From Kiritimatiellota bacterium (GTDB lineage: Bacteria > Verrucomicrobiota > Kiritimatiellia > Kiritimatiellales > Tichowtungiaceae), in assembly GCA_014381785.1 (NCBI GenBank), contig JACNKZ010000029.1:1-55106 (forward strand): a DNA stretch of 55,106 nt, in the 5' to 3' direction. This document shows, piece by piece, positions 27,269 to 37,137 of this stretch (its first letter is position 1; each line of letters starts with the position of its first letter). The notes beneath the pieces were generated by a model. It made no database searches. It had not been told where the DNA came from and saw nothing but the letters and a program-made list of their open reading frames with translations. The translations under genes and the position numbers were made by a program.

Positions 27269-28173
27269 AATTCGTTTCCTTCTGATTTTAAAATTTTAAG
27301 GCGGGTTATTCGTAAGCTGGTTATCTGTGAATTAGGGAAAATTTGTTGAGCAATCTCCTCGCAAAATAGTGCTTCATCATATCGCTGATGCTCTTGAAAA
27401 CATATGGCTCTTAGAGATGCAAAGATTCCGAGCATCTCTTTGTTGGTTGAATTTTTCATCATGCACTCTTCTGCGATTTCTTTTTTGGAAATAGGGCGAG
27501 GGAAGTTTAGATAATATTCGTCATTTTCAGTTTTGACTCCCTTGTTATTGGTGATGTCAAAGTTGAACCGTTCGATCCCATCATCCCAGCGCACAAACAT
27601 GTGTCCGCTACACTTAACAAGGTGAAGTGGATATTCACAACGTCTGCCGAGTACAACCATCAAAACCGGCATGGATGAGCATGTGCCTTTGAGGTCGTTG
27701 ATTAGGCCATTGATAAATATATTGGATGAATCATGGAAAAACCTTGTGCTGGTTCGATCTTCCATTGCTCCAGATTCATACAACTCCATATTGTAGTCGC
27801 ATTTAAAATCATCTTGGATTGCAAATCCCAAATAGGCTCCTTTAAACAGAGCCATCGAATTTTTGTATTTCTCTTTGTATTTAAAAAATACAGGGAGGCT
27901 TTGTTGTTCACGTAATTTCACATGTTGTGCCCATTGGTCCAGTTTCAAAAGGCATTGCTCAATATCAAGATCTTCCGACCCCGGAAGACCTTTGGCGCAA
28001 AGTAGATTCATGCGAGCAATGTCGAAATTTTCAATCTCCTCATCTGACAGTTGGATTAACTCTTCAAAGGTCTGGGGTATTTGGGGCGTCTTGTTTTTCT
28101 GGTATGCAAATGCGATTCCGCCGACAATGGTTAGCGCAATCACAGAAGCTATAATGTGCTTATTAATTTTCAT
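27265..28173 (-). CDS. Exported transglutaminase-like (SirB1-type) protein
   Basis: 302 residues with an N-terminal signal/anchor (HIIASVIALTIVGGIAFAY). A papain-fold catalytic arrangement of the transglutaminase/SirB1 type is visible: Cys165 in GTCSSMPVLMVVLGRRC, His191 in CSGHMFVRWDDG, Asp206 in FNFDIT. A helical C-terminal tail (EHQRYDEALFCEEIAQQ) looks TPR-like. It is first in the cassette, overlapping the RHS mini-toxin gene by four bases (ATGA). Bases are clearly AT-richer than surrounding housekeeping genes, suggesting transfer. It may process or cross-link the co-made RHS protein. The function is inferred. Confidence 0.65.
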   Translation of the reverse strand: MKINKHIIASVIALTIVGGIAFAYQKNKTPQIPQTFEELIQLSDEEIENFDIARMNLLCAKGLPGSEDLDIEQCLLKLDQWAQHVKLREQQSLPVFFKYKEKYKNSMALFKGAYLGFAIQDDFKCDYNMELYESGAMEDRTSTRFFHDSSNIFINGLINDLKGTCSSMPVLMVVLGRRCEYPLHLVKCSGHMFVRWDDGIERFNFDITNNKGVKTENDEYYLNFPRPISKKEIAEECMMKNSTNKEMLGIFASLRAICFQEHQRYDEALFCEEIAQQIFPNSQITSLRITRLKILKSEGNEL

Positions 28174-28532
28174 TTGTAATTTCGAACGTTGAGTTGGGCG
28201 GCCTGTTTTTCTTTAAATCCATCCGGTTTATATGGCGGTCAGCTTATATTCCGGAAGATTAACTTAAAAGGCAAATGACTGGTAAAGAGTCGGCTTTTAG
28301 GGAGGGGAGAACTTTCAGCCACAAAAAACACAAGAACCCACAAAGAGCAGAGTGTTGACCTTTTCGTGAACTCTTGTGCTTTTTGTGGCCAATCCCAATC
28401 CTTCCCGGTTTCCAACGTTGGGAACTCACGGAAAGGGGCCTTCCGCGATTTTTGTGCTTTCTTCGCGGCTTTGCGGTTAAATCCTGATTCCAGAGCTTTA
28501 AAACATGGGTCAATGGGGCTATATTGCGCGGC
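28174..28532. other. Repeat-rich region between the RHS cassette and nadA
   Basis: No gene. It holds two tracts of the CACAAAAAACACAAGAACC / TTTTTGTGCTTTCTTCGCGG family in inverted arrangement (28314-28392 and 28437-28486) and a degenerate palindrome TTCCAACGTTGGGAA (28410-28424). The divergent promoters of the cassette (minus) and nadA (plus) must be inside. Confidence 0.55.
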
Positions 28533-29438
28533 ATGAAGTCGATTGAAGAACAGATTCAGGAGCTGAAGGCGCAGCGCGGAGCAGTGATTCTGGCGCATAA
28601 CTATCAGTTGGATGAAGTACAGGCCATCGCGGATTTTACCGGCGATTCGCTGGAGCTCAGCCGTAAAGCCGCACAGATGACCGAGGAGGTCATTGTGTTC
28701 TGCGGCGTCCATTTTATGGCCGAGACCGCCGCAATCCTGTCGCCCGAAAAAACCATTTTGATTCCCGACCCCAATGCGGGCTGCCCGATGGCCGACATGG
28801 TCACCGCCGAGCAGCTACGCGCACTGAAGGCGAAGCATCCCGGCGCGAAGGTGGTCTGTTATGTCAACAGCTCGGCTGAGGTGAAGGCGGAGAGCGATAT
28901 CTGCTGCACCTCGTCGAATGCGGTGAAGGTCTGCGAGTCACTTGGCGATGTGCAGATACTTTTTGTGCCGGACCGCAATCTCGGCGCGTTCGTGGCCGAG
29001 AAGCTGGGCAAAGAGTTTGTTTTGTATAACGGGTTCTGCCCGACGCATGAGCGCATCCGCGATGTGGATGTGAAGGCGATGAAGGAGAAATATCCCGAGG
29101 CGGTGGTGATGGCGCATCCGGAGTGCAGCAGGCCGGTGCGTGAGCTGGCCGATGAGCTGCTTTCGACCGGGCAGATGTGCCACTACGCCAAGGCGTCTGA
29201 GAAAAAAGAATTTATTGTCGCCACCGAGCTGGGTATTAACTACCGCCTGCGCACGGAAAACCCGGGCAAGTCGTTCTATCCGGTCAATCCCGACCGCGCG
29301 GTCTGCCCGAATATGAAGAAAATCACTCTCGAAAAAATCCTCTGGTCGCTGCAGGACATGAAGGAGAGGGTGACCGTTGAGCCCGATATCGCCGCCCGCG
29401 CAGTGGGCTCCATTCAACGTATGCTGGAAATTGTGTGA
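28533..29438 (+). CDS. nadA: Quinolinate synthase A
   Basis: This 301-residue 4Fe-4S enzyme condenses iminoaspartate with dihydroxyacetone phosphate to quinolinate for NAD synthesis. The three cluster cysteines are in VIVFCGVHFMAE, NGFCPTHERI and RAVCPNMKKI. VILAHNYQ and AIADFTGDSLELSR at the N-terminus, SDICCTSSNA and AHPECSRPV are further hallmarks. ATG 28533 gives MKSIEEQIQEL; a TTG nine bases earlier is also possible. No clear Shine-Dalgarno site. nadB and nadC are not nearby. Confidence 0.96.
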   Translation: MKSIEEQIQELKAQRGAVILAHNYQLDEVQAIADFTGDSLELSRKAAQMTEEVIVFCGVHFMAETAAILSPEKTILIPDPNAGCPMADMVTAEQLRALKAKHPGAKVVCYVNSSAEVKAESDICCTSSNAVKVCESLGDVQILFVPDRNLGAFVAEKLGKEFVLYNGFCPTHERIRDVDVKAMKEKYPEAVVMAHPECSRPVRELADELLSTGQMCHYAKASEKKEFIVATELGINYRLRTENPGKSFYPVNPDRAVCPNMKKITLEKILWSLQDMKERVTVEPDIAARAVGSIQRMLEIV

Positions 29439-29454
29439 GGGGGCAGTACGATGA

Positions 29455-29473
29455 TTTTCCAATGTCTGGAAAA
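29455..29473. repeat. Palindromic repeat between nadA and nifU
   Basis: TTTTCCAATGTCTGGAAAA, one mismatch from a perfect palindrome. Confidence 0.8.
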
Positions 29474-29481
29474 AACTGCAG

Positions 29482-29530
29482 GGCGGGTCACCCGACCCGC
29501 CGACTTGGCCGGTGGGGTCACCGGCCCCAC
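29482..29530. other. Two GC-rich hairpins in tandem
   Basis: GGCGGGT (29482-29488) pairs with ACCCGCC (29495-29501); GTGGGG (29512-29517) pairs with CCCCAC (29525-29530). No T run follows; they may end or protect the nadA transcript. Confidence 0.5.
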
Positions 29531-29581
29531 AGGTTGTGAAAAAAATGGAGAAATTTTTAAAATTTAATAAACGTGATTTAT

Positions 29582-29624
29582 TGACTCAACAATCCATCAA
29601 TCCAATACTCCATTAATCCAATCT
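29582..29624. repeat. ATCCAATACTCC pseudo-tandem tract before nifU
   Basis: CAACAATCCATCAATCCAA followed by TACTCCATTAATCCAATC. It belongs to the ACTCC/ATTCC family and lies directly ahead of the nifU Shine-Dalgarno site (AAGGAG). Confidence 0.7.
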
Positions 29625-29637
29625 TAAGGAGATTCCC

Positions 29638-30471
29638 ATGTGGGACTATACAGATAAAGTAAACGAACATTTCCGCAACCCGCACAATGTGGGCAAAATT
29701 GAAGGCGCAGATGGTACCGGCGAGGTTGGTTCGCTGGCCTGCGGCGATGCGCTCAAACTGATGTTTAAACTCGACGACGAGGGACGGATCGCCGAAGCCA
29801 AATTCCAGACGTTTGGCTGCGCCAGCGCGATTGCGTCGTCGTCGGCGCTGACCGAAATGATTCTCGGCAAAACGCTCGAAGAGGCCGAAACGATTACCAA
29901 CAAGGATATTGCCAATTACCTCGGCGGTCTTCCGAAGCAGAAGGTGCACTGTTCGGTGATGGGCCGCGAGGCGCTTGAGGCCGCGATTTATAACTATCGC
30001 ACCGGCAAAAAGTGGAATAAGGAAATTGAAGGCGAAGTGATCTGCCACTGTTTCGGCGTGACCGATAAAGAAATTGAAAAGGTGGTTCGCGAACACGATG
30101 TGACCACGATTGAAGAGCTGACGAATGCCTGCAAAGCGGGCGGAGGCTGCGGAAACTGCATTCCCGAACTCGAATCTATGATTCAGCGCCTGGTTGCCAA
30201 AGAGGTTGCCGAAGAATCGGGTGTACCTCTCATGACCAATCTGCAGAAGATTCACCTGATCGAGGATGTGATCGACCGCGAAATCCGCCCGGCGCTTCGT
30301 CAGGACGGCGGCGATTTGGAACTGGTGGATGTCGACGGCAAAACGGTGAAAGTCCGTTTCCGAGGCGCCTGCTCCGGCTGTGTGGTGTCGGCCATCACTC
30401 TCAAGGATGTGGTGGAAGCCCGCCTGAGAGACAATGTGTCGACCGATATCGTTGTTGAGGAGATCAAATAA
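29638..30471 (+). CDS. nifU: Fe-S cluster scaffold protein NifU (three-domain)
   Basis: This 277-residue protein has the full NifU architecture. An IscU-like N-domain (SLACGDAL, QTFGCASAIASSS, KQKVHCSVMG) holds the three scaffold cysteines. A central 2Fe-2S BFD-like domain has VICHCFGVTD and CKAGGGCGNC. A C-terminal Nfu domain has RQDGGDLELVDV and GACSGCVVSAITLK. It assembles Fe-S clusters on sulfur from NifS, whose ATG overlaps its TAA by one base. In this anaerobic gene set the pair probably serves general Fe-S needs (NifJ, NadA), since no nitrogenase genes are present. Confidence 0.96.
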   Translation: MWDYTDKVNEHFRNPHNVGKIEGADGTGEVGSLACGDALKLMFKLDDEGRIAEAKFQTFGCASAIASSSALTEMILGKTLEEAETITNKDIANYLGGLPKQKVHCSVMGREALEAAIYNYRTGKKWNKEIEGEVICHCFGVTDKEIEKVVREHDVTTIEELTNACKAGGGCGNCIPELESMIQRLVAKEVAEESGVPLMTNLQKIHLIEDVIDREIRPALRQDGGDLELVDVDGKTVKVRFRGACSGCVVSAITLKDVVEARLRDNVSTDIVVEEIK

Positions 30472-31625
30472 TGAGAATCGTTTATCTCGATAACAACGCC
30501 ACTACGCAGATCGCGGATGAAGTCCGCGAGGCCATGCTTCCGTTCCTGACCGATCTATGGGGCAATCCATCGAGCATGCATACCTTCGGCGGGCAGACCA
30601 AAAAATATATTGAGACCGCCCGCGAGCAGGTCGCCGCGCTGATCGGCGCCGACGACCCGCAGGAAATCACCTTCACCAGCTGCGGTTCTGAGAGCAATAA
30701 TCTCGCGATTCGCGGCGGAGCCGAGGCCATGGATAAGCAGCCGCATGTGATGACCTCCAAGGTGGAACACGCCGCGGTGTCCGGACCGTGCCACTATCTC
30801 GAAGACCGCGGCTTCCGCCTGACCAAACTGGACGTCGACGAAAAGGGCCGCCTCGATGTGGAGACCCTGCGGCGTGAAGCAAAAGCCGGTAAAAGCCTGA
30901 CTTCCATCATGTGGGCCAACAATGAGACCGGCGTCATCTTTCCGGTCGGGTTGATCGGCGAAATCGTTCATGAGTTCGGCGGAATTTTCCATACCGACGG
31001 GGTGCAGGCGGTCGGCAAGATCCCGATGAAGGTTAGCGAGCTGCCGATTGATATGCTTTCGCTTTCCGGCCACAAGCTACACGCACCGAAAGGTGTGGGC
31101 GCGCTGTATATTCGCCGTGGCACCAAAGTGAAGCCGCTCATTCTCGGCGGGCATCAGGAACGCGGACGCCGCGCCGGAACTGAAAACGTTCCCTATATTG
31201 TCGGGCTGGGCCTGGCGTGTGAGCTGGCCGGTAAAAAGCTTAAAGAGGAAAACACGCGCGTGAAAGCGATGCGCGACCGGCTCGAAGCCGGAATTCTCGA
31301 AACCTGCCCTGGCGCGCGCCTCAACGGCGATCCGGCGGCCCGCCTGCCGAACACCACCAATATCAGCTTTGATTACATTGAAGGCGAAGCCATCCTCTTA
31401 ATGCTCGATGATAAAGGCATCTGCGCCTCGACCGGCTCGGCCTGCGCCTCCGGTTCGTTGGAACCATCGCACGTGCTGCGCGCGATGCAGGTGGCCGGTA
31501 TGTCCGTTCACGGCTCCATCCGTTTCAGTTTCAGCACCTACAACACCGAAGAGGATGTCGATGCGGTGTTGACCGAGCTGCCTAAAATTGTGCAACGTCT
31601 TCGCGAACTTTCACCGTTTGTATAG
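30471..31625 (+). CDS. nifS: Cysteine desulfurase NifS/IscS type
   Basis: This 384-residue PLP enzyme takes sulfur from cysteine for NifU. It starts MRIVYLDNNATTQIADEVR; the PLP lysine is in LSGHKLHAPKGVGAL; ESNNLAIRG and FHTDGVQAVGKIP are conserved; the active-site cysteine is in CASTGSACASGSLEPSHVL. It overlaps nifU by one base (TAATG) and is followed after 17 bases by purC. The length fits NifS. Confidence 0.97.
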   Translation: MRIVYLDNNATTQIADEVREAMLPFLTDLWGNPSSMHTFGGQTKKYIETAREQVAALIGADDPQEITFTSCGSESNNLAIRGGAEAMDKQPHVMTSKVEHAAVSGPCHYLEDRGFRLTKLDVDEKGRLDVETLRREAKAGKSLTSIMWANNETGVIFPVGLIGEIVHEFGGIFHTDGVQAVGKIPMKVSELPIDMLSLSGHKLHAPKGVGALYIRRGTKVKPLILGGHQERGRRAGTENVPYIVGLGLACELAGKKLKEENTRVKAMRDRLEAGILETCPGARLNGDPAARLPNTTNISFDYIEGEAILLMLDDKGICASTGSACASGSLEPSHVLRAMQVAGMSVHGSIRFSFSTYNTEEDVDAVLTELPKIVQRLRELSPFV

Positions 31626-31642
31626 CAACTTTTAGAGGAGAG

Positions 31643-32533
31643 ATGATGAGCCAGGCCCTGACAAAAATTGAAATTCCGAACACCACCTCGCGCAGCGGAA
31701 AAGTCCGCGAAATTTTTGATGCCGGCGATAAATTGCTGTTTGTGGCCAGCGACCGCATTTCCGCTTTTGACTGCGTGATGCCCAACGGAATCCCGCAGAA
31801 GGGCGAAGTGCTGACGCAGATTTCCAAATTCTGGTTCGAGCGCACCGGTGAGATCGTCAAAAACCACATGCTGTCCGTGGATGTGGCTGACTTCCCCGCG
31901 CCATTTAACGAGTACCCCGACCAGCTGGCCGGCCGGTCGATGCTGGTGAAAAAAACCGAGGTGCTTCCGGTGGAATGCATTGTGCGCGGCTACCTGATCG
32001 GCTCCGGCTGGAAAGAATATCAGAAGAGCGAAACCATCGGCGGGATGCCGCTGCGTTCCGGCTACAAAATGGCCGACAAACTCGACGAGCCGATTTTCAC
32101 CCCGTCCACCAAAGCGGAGCAGGGGCTGCACGACGAGAACATCTCCTTTAACAAAATGAAAGAGATTGTCGGCGAGGAGAAAGCCGAAAAGCTCAAAGCA
32201 ATCAGTATCGCGCTCTACAAACAGGCCGCGGAATACGCACTGACCAAAGGTATCATCATTGCCGACACCAAATTTGAATTTGGTGAGCTCGATGGTGAAA
32301 TCATTCTGATCGACGAAGCGCTCACCCCGGACAGCTCCCGCTTCTGGCCCGCCGACACCTACGAAGTCGGCTGCTCGCCGATGTCCTTCGACAAACAGTT
32401 CGTGCGCGACTACCTCGAAACACTCGACTGGGATAAAACCCCGCCCGCGCCCGCGCTGCCGGATGAAATCCTCAAAAAGTCGCAGGCGAAATACCTCGAA
32501 GCCTACGAACGGCTGACCGGGCAGACCCTGTGA
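31643..32533 (+). CDS. purC: Phosphoribosylaminoimidazole-succinocarboxamide synthase
   Basis: This 296-residue SAICAR synthase attaches aspartate to CAIR in purine synthesis. Motifs: SGKVREIFDAGDKLLFVASD, RISAFDCVMPNGIPQKG, PVECIVRGYLIGSGWKEY, IIADTKFEFG and DEALTPDSSRFWPAD. It belongs to the longer (eukaryote/Bacteroidetes-like) form. Two adjacent ATGs exist (31643 and 31646); GAGGAGAG ahead of them gives the better spacing to the second. It is co-directional with nifU-nifS and probably in the same transcript. Confidence 0.96.
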   Translation: MMSQALTKIEIPNTTSRSGKVREIFDAGDKLLFVASDRISAFDCVMPNGIPQKGEVLTQISKFWFERTGEIVKNHMLSVDVADFPAPFNEYPDQLAGRSMLVKKTEVLPVECIVRGYLIGSGWKEYQKSETIGGMPLRSGYKMADKLDEPIFTPSTKAEQGLHDENISFNKMKEIVGEEKAEKLKAISIALYKQAAEYALTKGIIIADTKFEFGELDGEIILIDEALTPDSSRFWPADTYEVGCSPMSFDKQFVRDYLETLDWDKTPPAPALPDEILKKSQAKYLEAYERLTGQTL

Positions 32534-32828
32534 AATTTGAAATTCGGGACCTGTCTGGAATGGCGCTACGTTAAGGCAATATAGCCGGGAAATGAGCAAT
32601 TTTTTAACAGAAGGAAACGAAGAGAACGAAGGGGTCCGGGGGCATGCCGCCATTGCTTTTTGATGTTATTCTACTTCATTACCTTTGTTGCCTTCTGTGA
32701 GAAACTCGGAGTTTAAAACGGCTTAACCTAGCGCCATTCGAGCCTGCCTTCTTTCTGTGGGCAGGCTTTTTTATATAATCGGTACGAATTCGTGTTTATT
32801 CGTGTCCATTAGTGGTTAGTATCTCCCC
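32534..32828. repeat. Repeat-rich region purC-xerD
   Basis: It contains the second ACAGAAGG-family inverted pair (arms 32600-32631 and 32673-32703), an intrinsic terminator (32741-32773) and a TTCGTGTTTATTCGTGTCCA tract (32786-32820) just before xerD. No gene. Confidence 0.65.
32741..32773 (+). terminator. Intrinsic terminator downstream of purC
   Basis: AGCCTGCC pairs with GGCAGGCT, followed by TTTTTTA. Probably ends the nifU-nifS-purC transcript. Confidence 0.85.
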
Positions 32829-33716
32829 ATGCGCGCACTTTTAGACCAGTTTTTGGATTACGTTTCGCTGGAACGCGGACTGAGCAAAAACACGCGCGCG
32901 GCGTATGCGGACGATATCGCCCGGTTTATCGACTTCCTGGCAAAACAGAGGGTTACCTCGGTGAATGAGGTCACCCGCAAACAGATTCTCGACCACCTGA
33001 TGGCGGAAAAAGCGCGCGGCCTTTGCGCCAACTCGCTGTCGCGTCATCTCGTTTCGCTAAAGGTCTTCTTTCGCTGGCTGGCGCAGGAAGGGCTGCTCAG
33101 CGTCAACGTGGCCGAGACGATGGACTCGCCCAAAGTCTGGAAGATGCTTCCCGGTGTACTGACTCCGAAAGAGATCAACCGCCTGTTTGAAGCGCCGGAT
33201 TTAGACACCCCGCTCGGCCTTCGCAACCGCGCCATCCTGGAGCTGTTTTACGCCTCTGGCCTGCGCGTCTCTGAGCTGGCCGGACTTCAGCTGACCGATC
33301 TGCATTTTGATGAGCGTTTTTTGCGCTGTATCGGCAAAGGCCGCAAGGAGCGGGTGGTGCCGGTCGCCAAAACCGCTATCAAATGGGTGGAGCGGTATAT
33401 CGAAGAGGTTCGCCCGCAGTTAACGCCCGGCGATCATGAGCAGACCGTTTTTCTCAGCAAGCGCCGGCAGGCGCTGTCGCGCAAAACCATTTGGGACATG
33501 ATCAAAAATTGCGCGCGCGATGCCGGGATTACCAAAAAAGTCTATCCGCATTCGCTGCGGCACTCCTTCGCCAGTCATCTGCTGGCGAATGGCGCCGAGC
33601 TGCGCATCATTCAGGAAATGCTTGGTCACGCCGACATCGCCACCACCCAGATCTACACCCATGTCGACCCCGACCGCCTTAAAGGCGTCCACCGTCAGTT
33701 CCATCCCCGGGCGTAA
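32829..33716 (+). CDS. xerD: Site-specific tyrosine recombinase XerC/XerD
   Basis: 295 residues. The N-terminal SAM-like core-binding domain reads FLDYVSLERGLSKNTRAAYA. The catalytic domain has the first Arg in ASGLRVSELAGLQ, Lys in GKGRKERVVPV, and HSLRHSFASHLLANGAELR with LGHADIATTQIYTHV carrying His-x2-Arg, His and the Tyr nucleophile. It is full-length and lacks arm-binding domains, so it is a chromosome-dimer-resolution type enzyme rather than a phage integrase. XerC versus XerD cannot be decided with certainty; the layout favours XerD. Confidence 0.9.
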   Translation: MRALLDQFLDYVSLERGLSKNTRAAYADDIARFIDFLAKQRVTSVNEVTRKQILDHLMAEKARGLCANSLSRHLVSLKVFFRWLAQEGLLSVNVAETMDSPKVWKMLPGVLTPKEINRLFEAPDLDTPLGLRNRAILELFYASGLRVSELAGLQLTDLHFDERFLRCIGKGRKERVVPVAKTAIKWVERYIEEVRPQLTPGDHEQTVFLSKRRQALSRKTIWDMIKNCARDAGITKKVYPHSLRHSFASHLLANGAELRIIQEMLGHADIATTQIYTHVDPDRLKGVHRQFHPRA

Positions 33717-33796
33717 CGTTTCGATCGCGCGCGCCGGGTGTTCGCTGACCGTTTTTGTTAAACGGTCAGAAACAGCCGAAGATGTTTGAGTGACGA

Positions 33797-36076
<2,280 letters not shown>

Positions 36077-36112
36077 TTAATGGCGAAAAAGAGGTTGGCA
36101 ATGGGATAGCAC

Positions 36113-36141
36113 AAAAAAACGCCCCGCGGTGCGGGGCGTTT
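36113..36141 (-). terminator. Terminator after the SHOCT lipoprotein gene
   Basis: On the minus strand AAACGCCCCGC pairs with GCGGGGCGTTT, followed by a run of T (A run 36114-36119 on the plus strand). Confidence 0.88.
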
Positions 36142-36165
36142 CGGCAGACTTTAAAAACTCCGATT

Positions 36166-36927
36166 TTACAGCGCGTTGATGATGGCCTGCCGCTTGGTGA
36201 TGTATTCCTCTTCGGTAATCACGCCATCCGCCATGAGCTGTTCGAGTTTTTCGATCCGGTCGTGCGGTGCGGATTTGTAGTAGTGCAGCTTGGTGGCAAT
36301 CTGCTGGGCGACATAGTCGGCGACCGTCGGATCGGCCAGCTGGGTGACCAGCGGGGTGACGGTTTCATCGTAATTCATGTAGACCAGACCCCCGATCAGC
36401 GAGGGGATGCCGAGCGTGACCCAGCTGACGCCGTCGGTCCATGTGCGGCTGATATCGGCGTGCCTCACTTTGAGGCGGACAGGAATGTAGATGGTGTTGA
36501 TCAGCTGGCCGCTCTGGGCGTCGCTGAGCCGCACGTCGATATCGTAGTTGGCCTGGTAGTTATATCCGTGCCAGGCGGGGAACCAGATGAGGAACCCGGG
36601 AAATTCCGCCCAGAAGTTCCATCCGGATCCCTTGTATTCCGGAACCACCGCGATGTCGGCGAAGACGTCGAGGGAGGCGTTTTCATTGTCGATCGTCATG
36701 ACGCTGTCGGCATTGTATTGAAGCAAATCGCGCCGGATGGCGTGAATCAGCCGGTGTCCCTGCAGGTCGGGCGCGGTCGCGCGGACACCAATGCTCAGGC
36801 GTTCTTCAAGCGGGATGAGGGTCGAGGGTCTGTAGTTGTTCAGGTTGGTAACCGCGATCGGGTGGGTGCAACCGGTCAGAACGGCGGTTGCAATCAGAAG
36901 AGTCAGGGTAAAATGGATTGCTTTCAT
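36166..36927 (-). CDS. Lipoprotein with C-terminal SHOCT domain
   Basis: 253 residues. Lipobox at LLIATAVLTGC (Cys20). The middle has an aromatic-rich stretch (GSGWNFWAEFPGFLIWFPAW) and beta strands, similar to outer-membrane-associated lipoproteins of unknown function. The end, HDRIEKLEQLMADGVITEEE followed by YITKRQAIINAL, is a textbook SHOCT (short C-terminal) oligomerisation helix pair. GAACAGA is the only weak ribosome site. It has its own terminator and no obvious partners. Confidence 0.75.
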   Translation of the reverse strand: MKAIHFTLTLLIATAVLTGCTHPIAVTNLNNYRPSTLIPLEERLSIGVRATAPDLQGHRLIHAIRRDLLQYNADSVMTIDNENASLDVFADIAVVPEYKGSGWNFWAEFPGFLIWFPAWHGYNYQANYDIDVRLSDAQSGQLINTIYIPVRLKVRHADISRTWTDGVSWVTLGIPSLIGGLVYMNYDETVTPLVTQLADPTVADYVAQQIATKLHYYKSAPHDRIEKLEQLMADGVITEEEYITKRQAIINAL

Positions 36928-37014
36928 TCTCTGTTCCTTTCAGGTTCCGGTCAACGAGTCATTCATATCGCGAAAGCGCCGTGGCTGTAAATCTTAAAGC
37001 CGTCTCTCTCTGAG

Positions 37015-37137
37015 TTTCCAATCTTTGGAAAATTATGGTTAATTTTTCCAATGGTTGGAAAAAAAGAGGGGTGAAGGCTCAGCCTTCTTCCAGACATTGG
37101 AAAAAAACGTATGAAAAAGTTCCAGACCTTGGAAAAA
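37015..37137. repeat. Cluster of four palindromic repeats running into rnc
   Basis: Copies at 37015-37032 (TTTCCAATCTTTGGAAAA), 37043-37062, 37088-37104 and 37120-37137. The middle two flank GAAGGCTCAGCCTTC. The fourth lies inside the rnc coding region (codons 3-9). Confidence 0.88.

Noticed and set aside
29638-31625. Nitrogen fixation cluster suggested by nifU, nifS and nifJ
   Set aside because: No nif structural genes are present; NifU/NifS serve general Fe-S assembly in many anaerobes, and NifJ here fits fermentation.
31538-32653. 371-codon minus-strand open frame opposite purC
   Set aside because: purC motifs on the plus strand are complete; the shadow starts and ends in unrelated sequence.
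37015-37137. CRISPR array from the clustered repeats before rnc
   Set aside because: The repeats are 17-base palindromes with irregular spacers, there are only four, and no cas genes are nearby.
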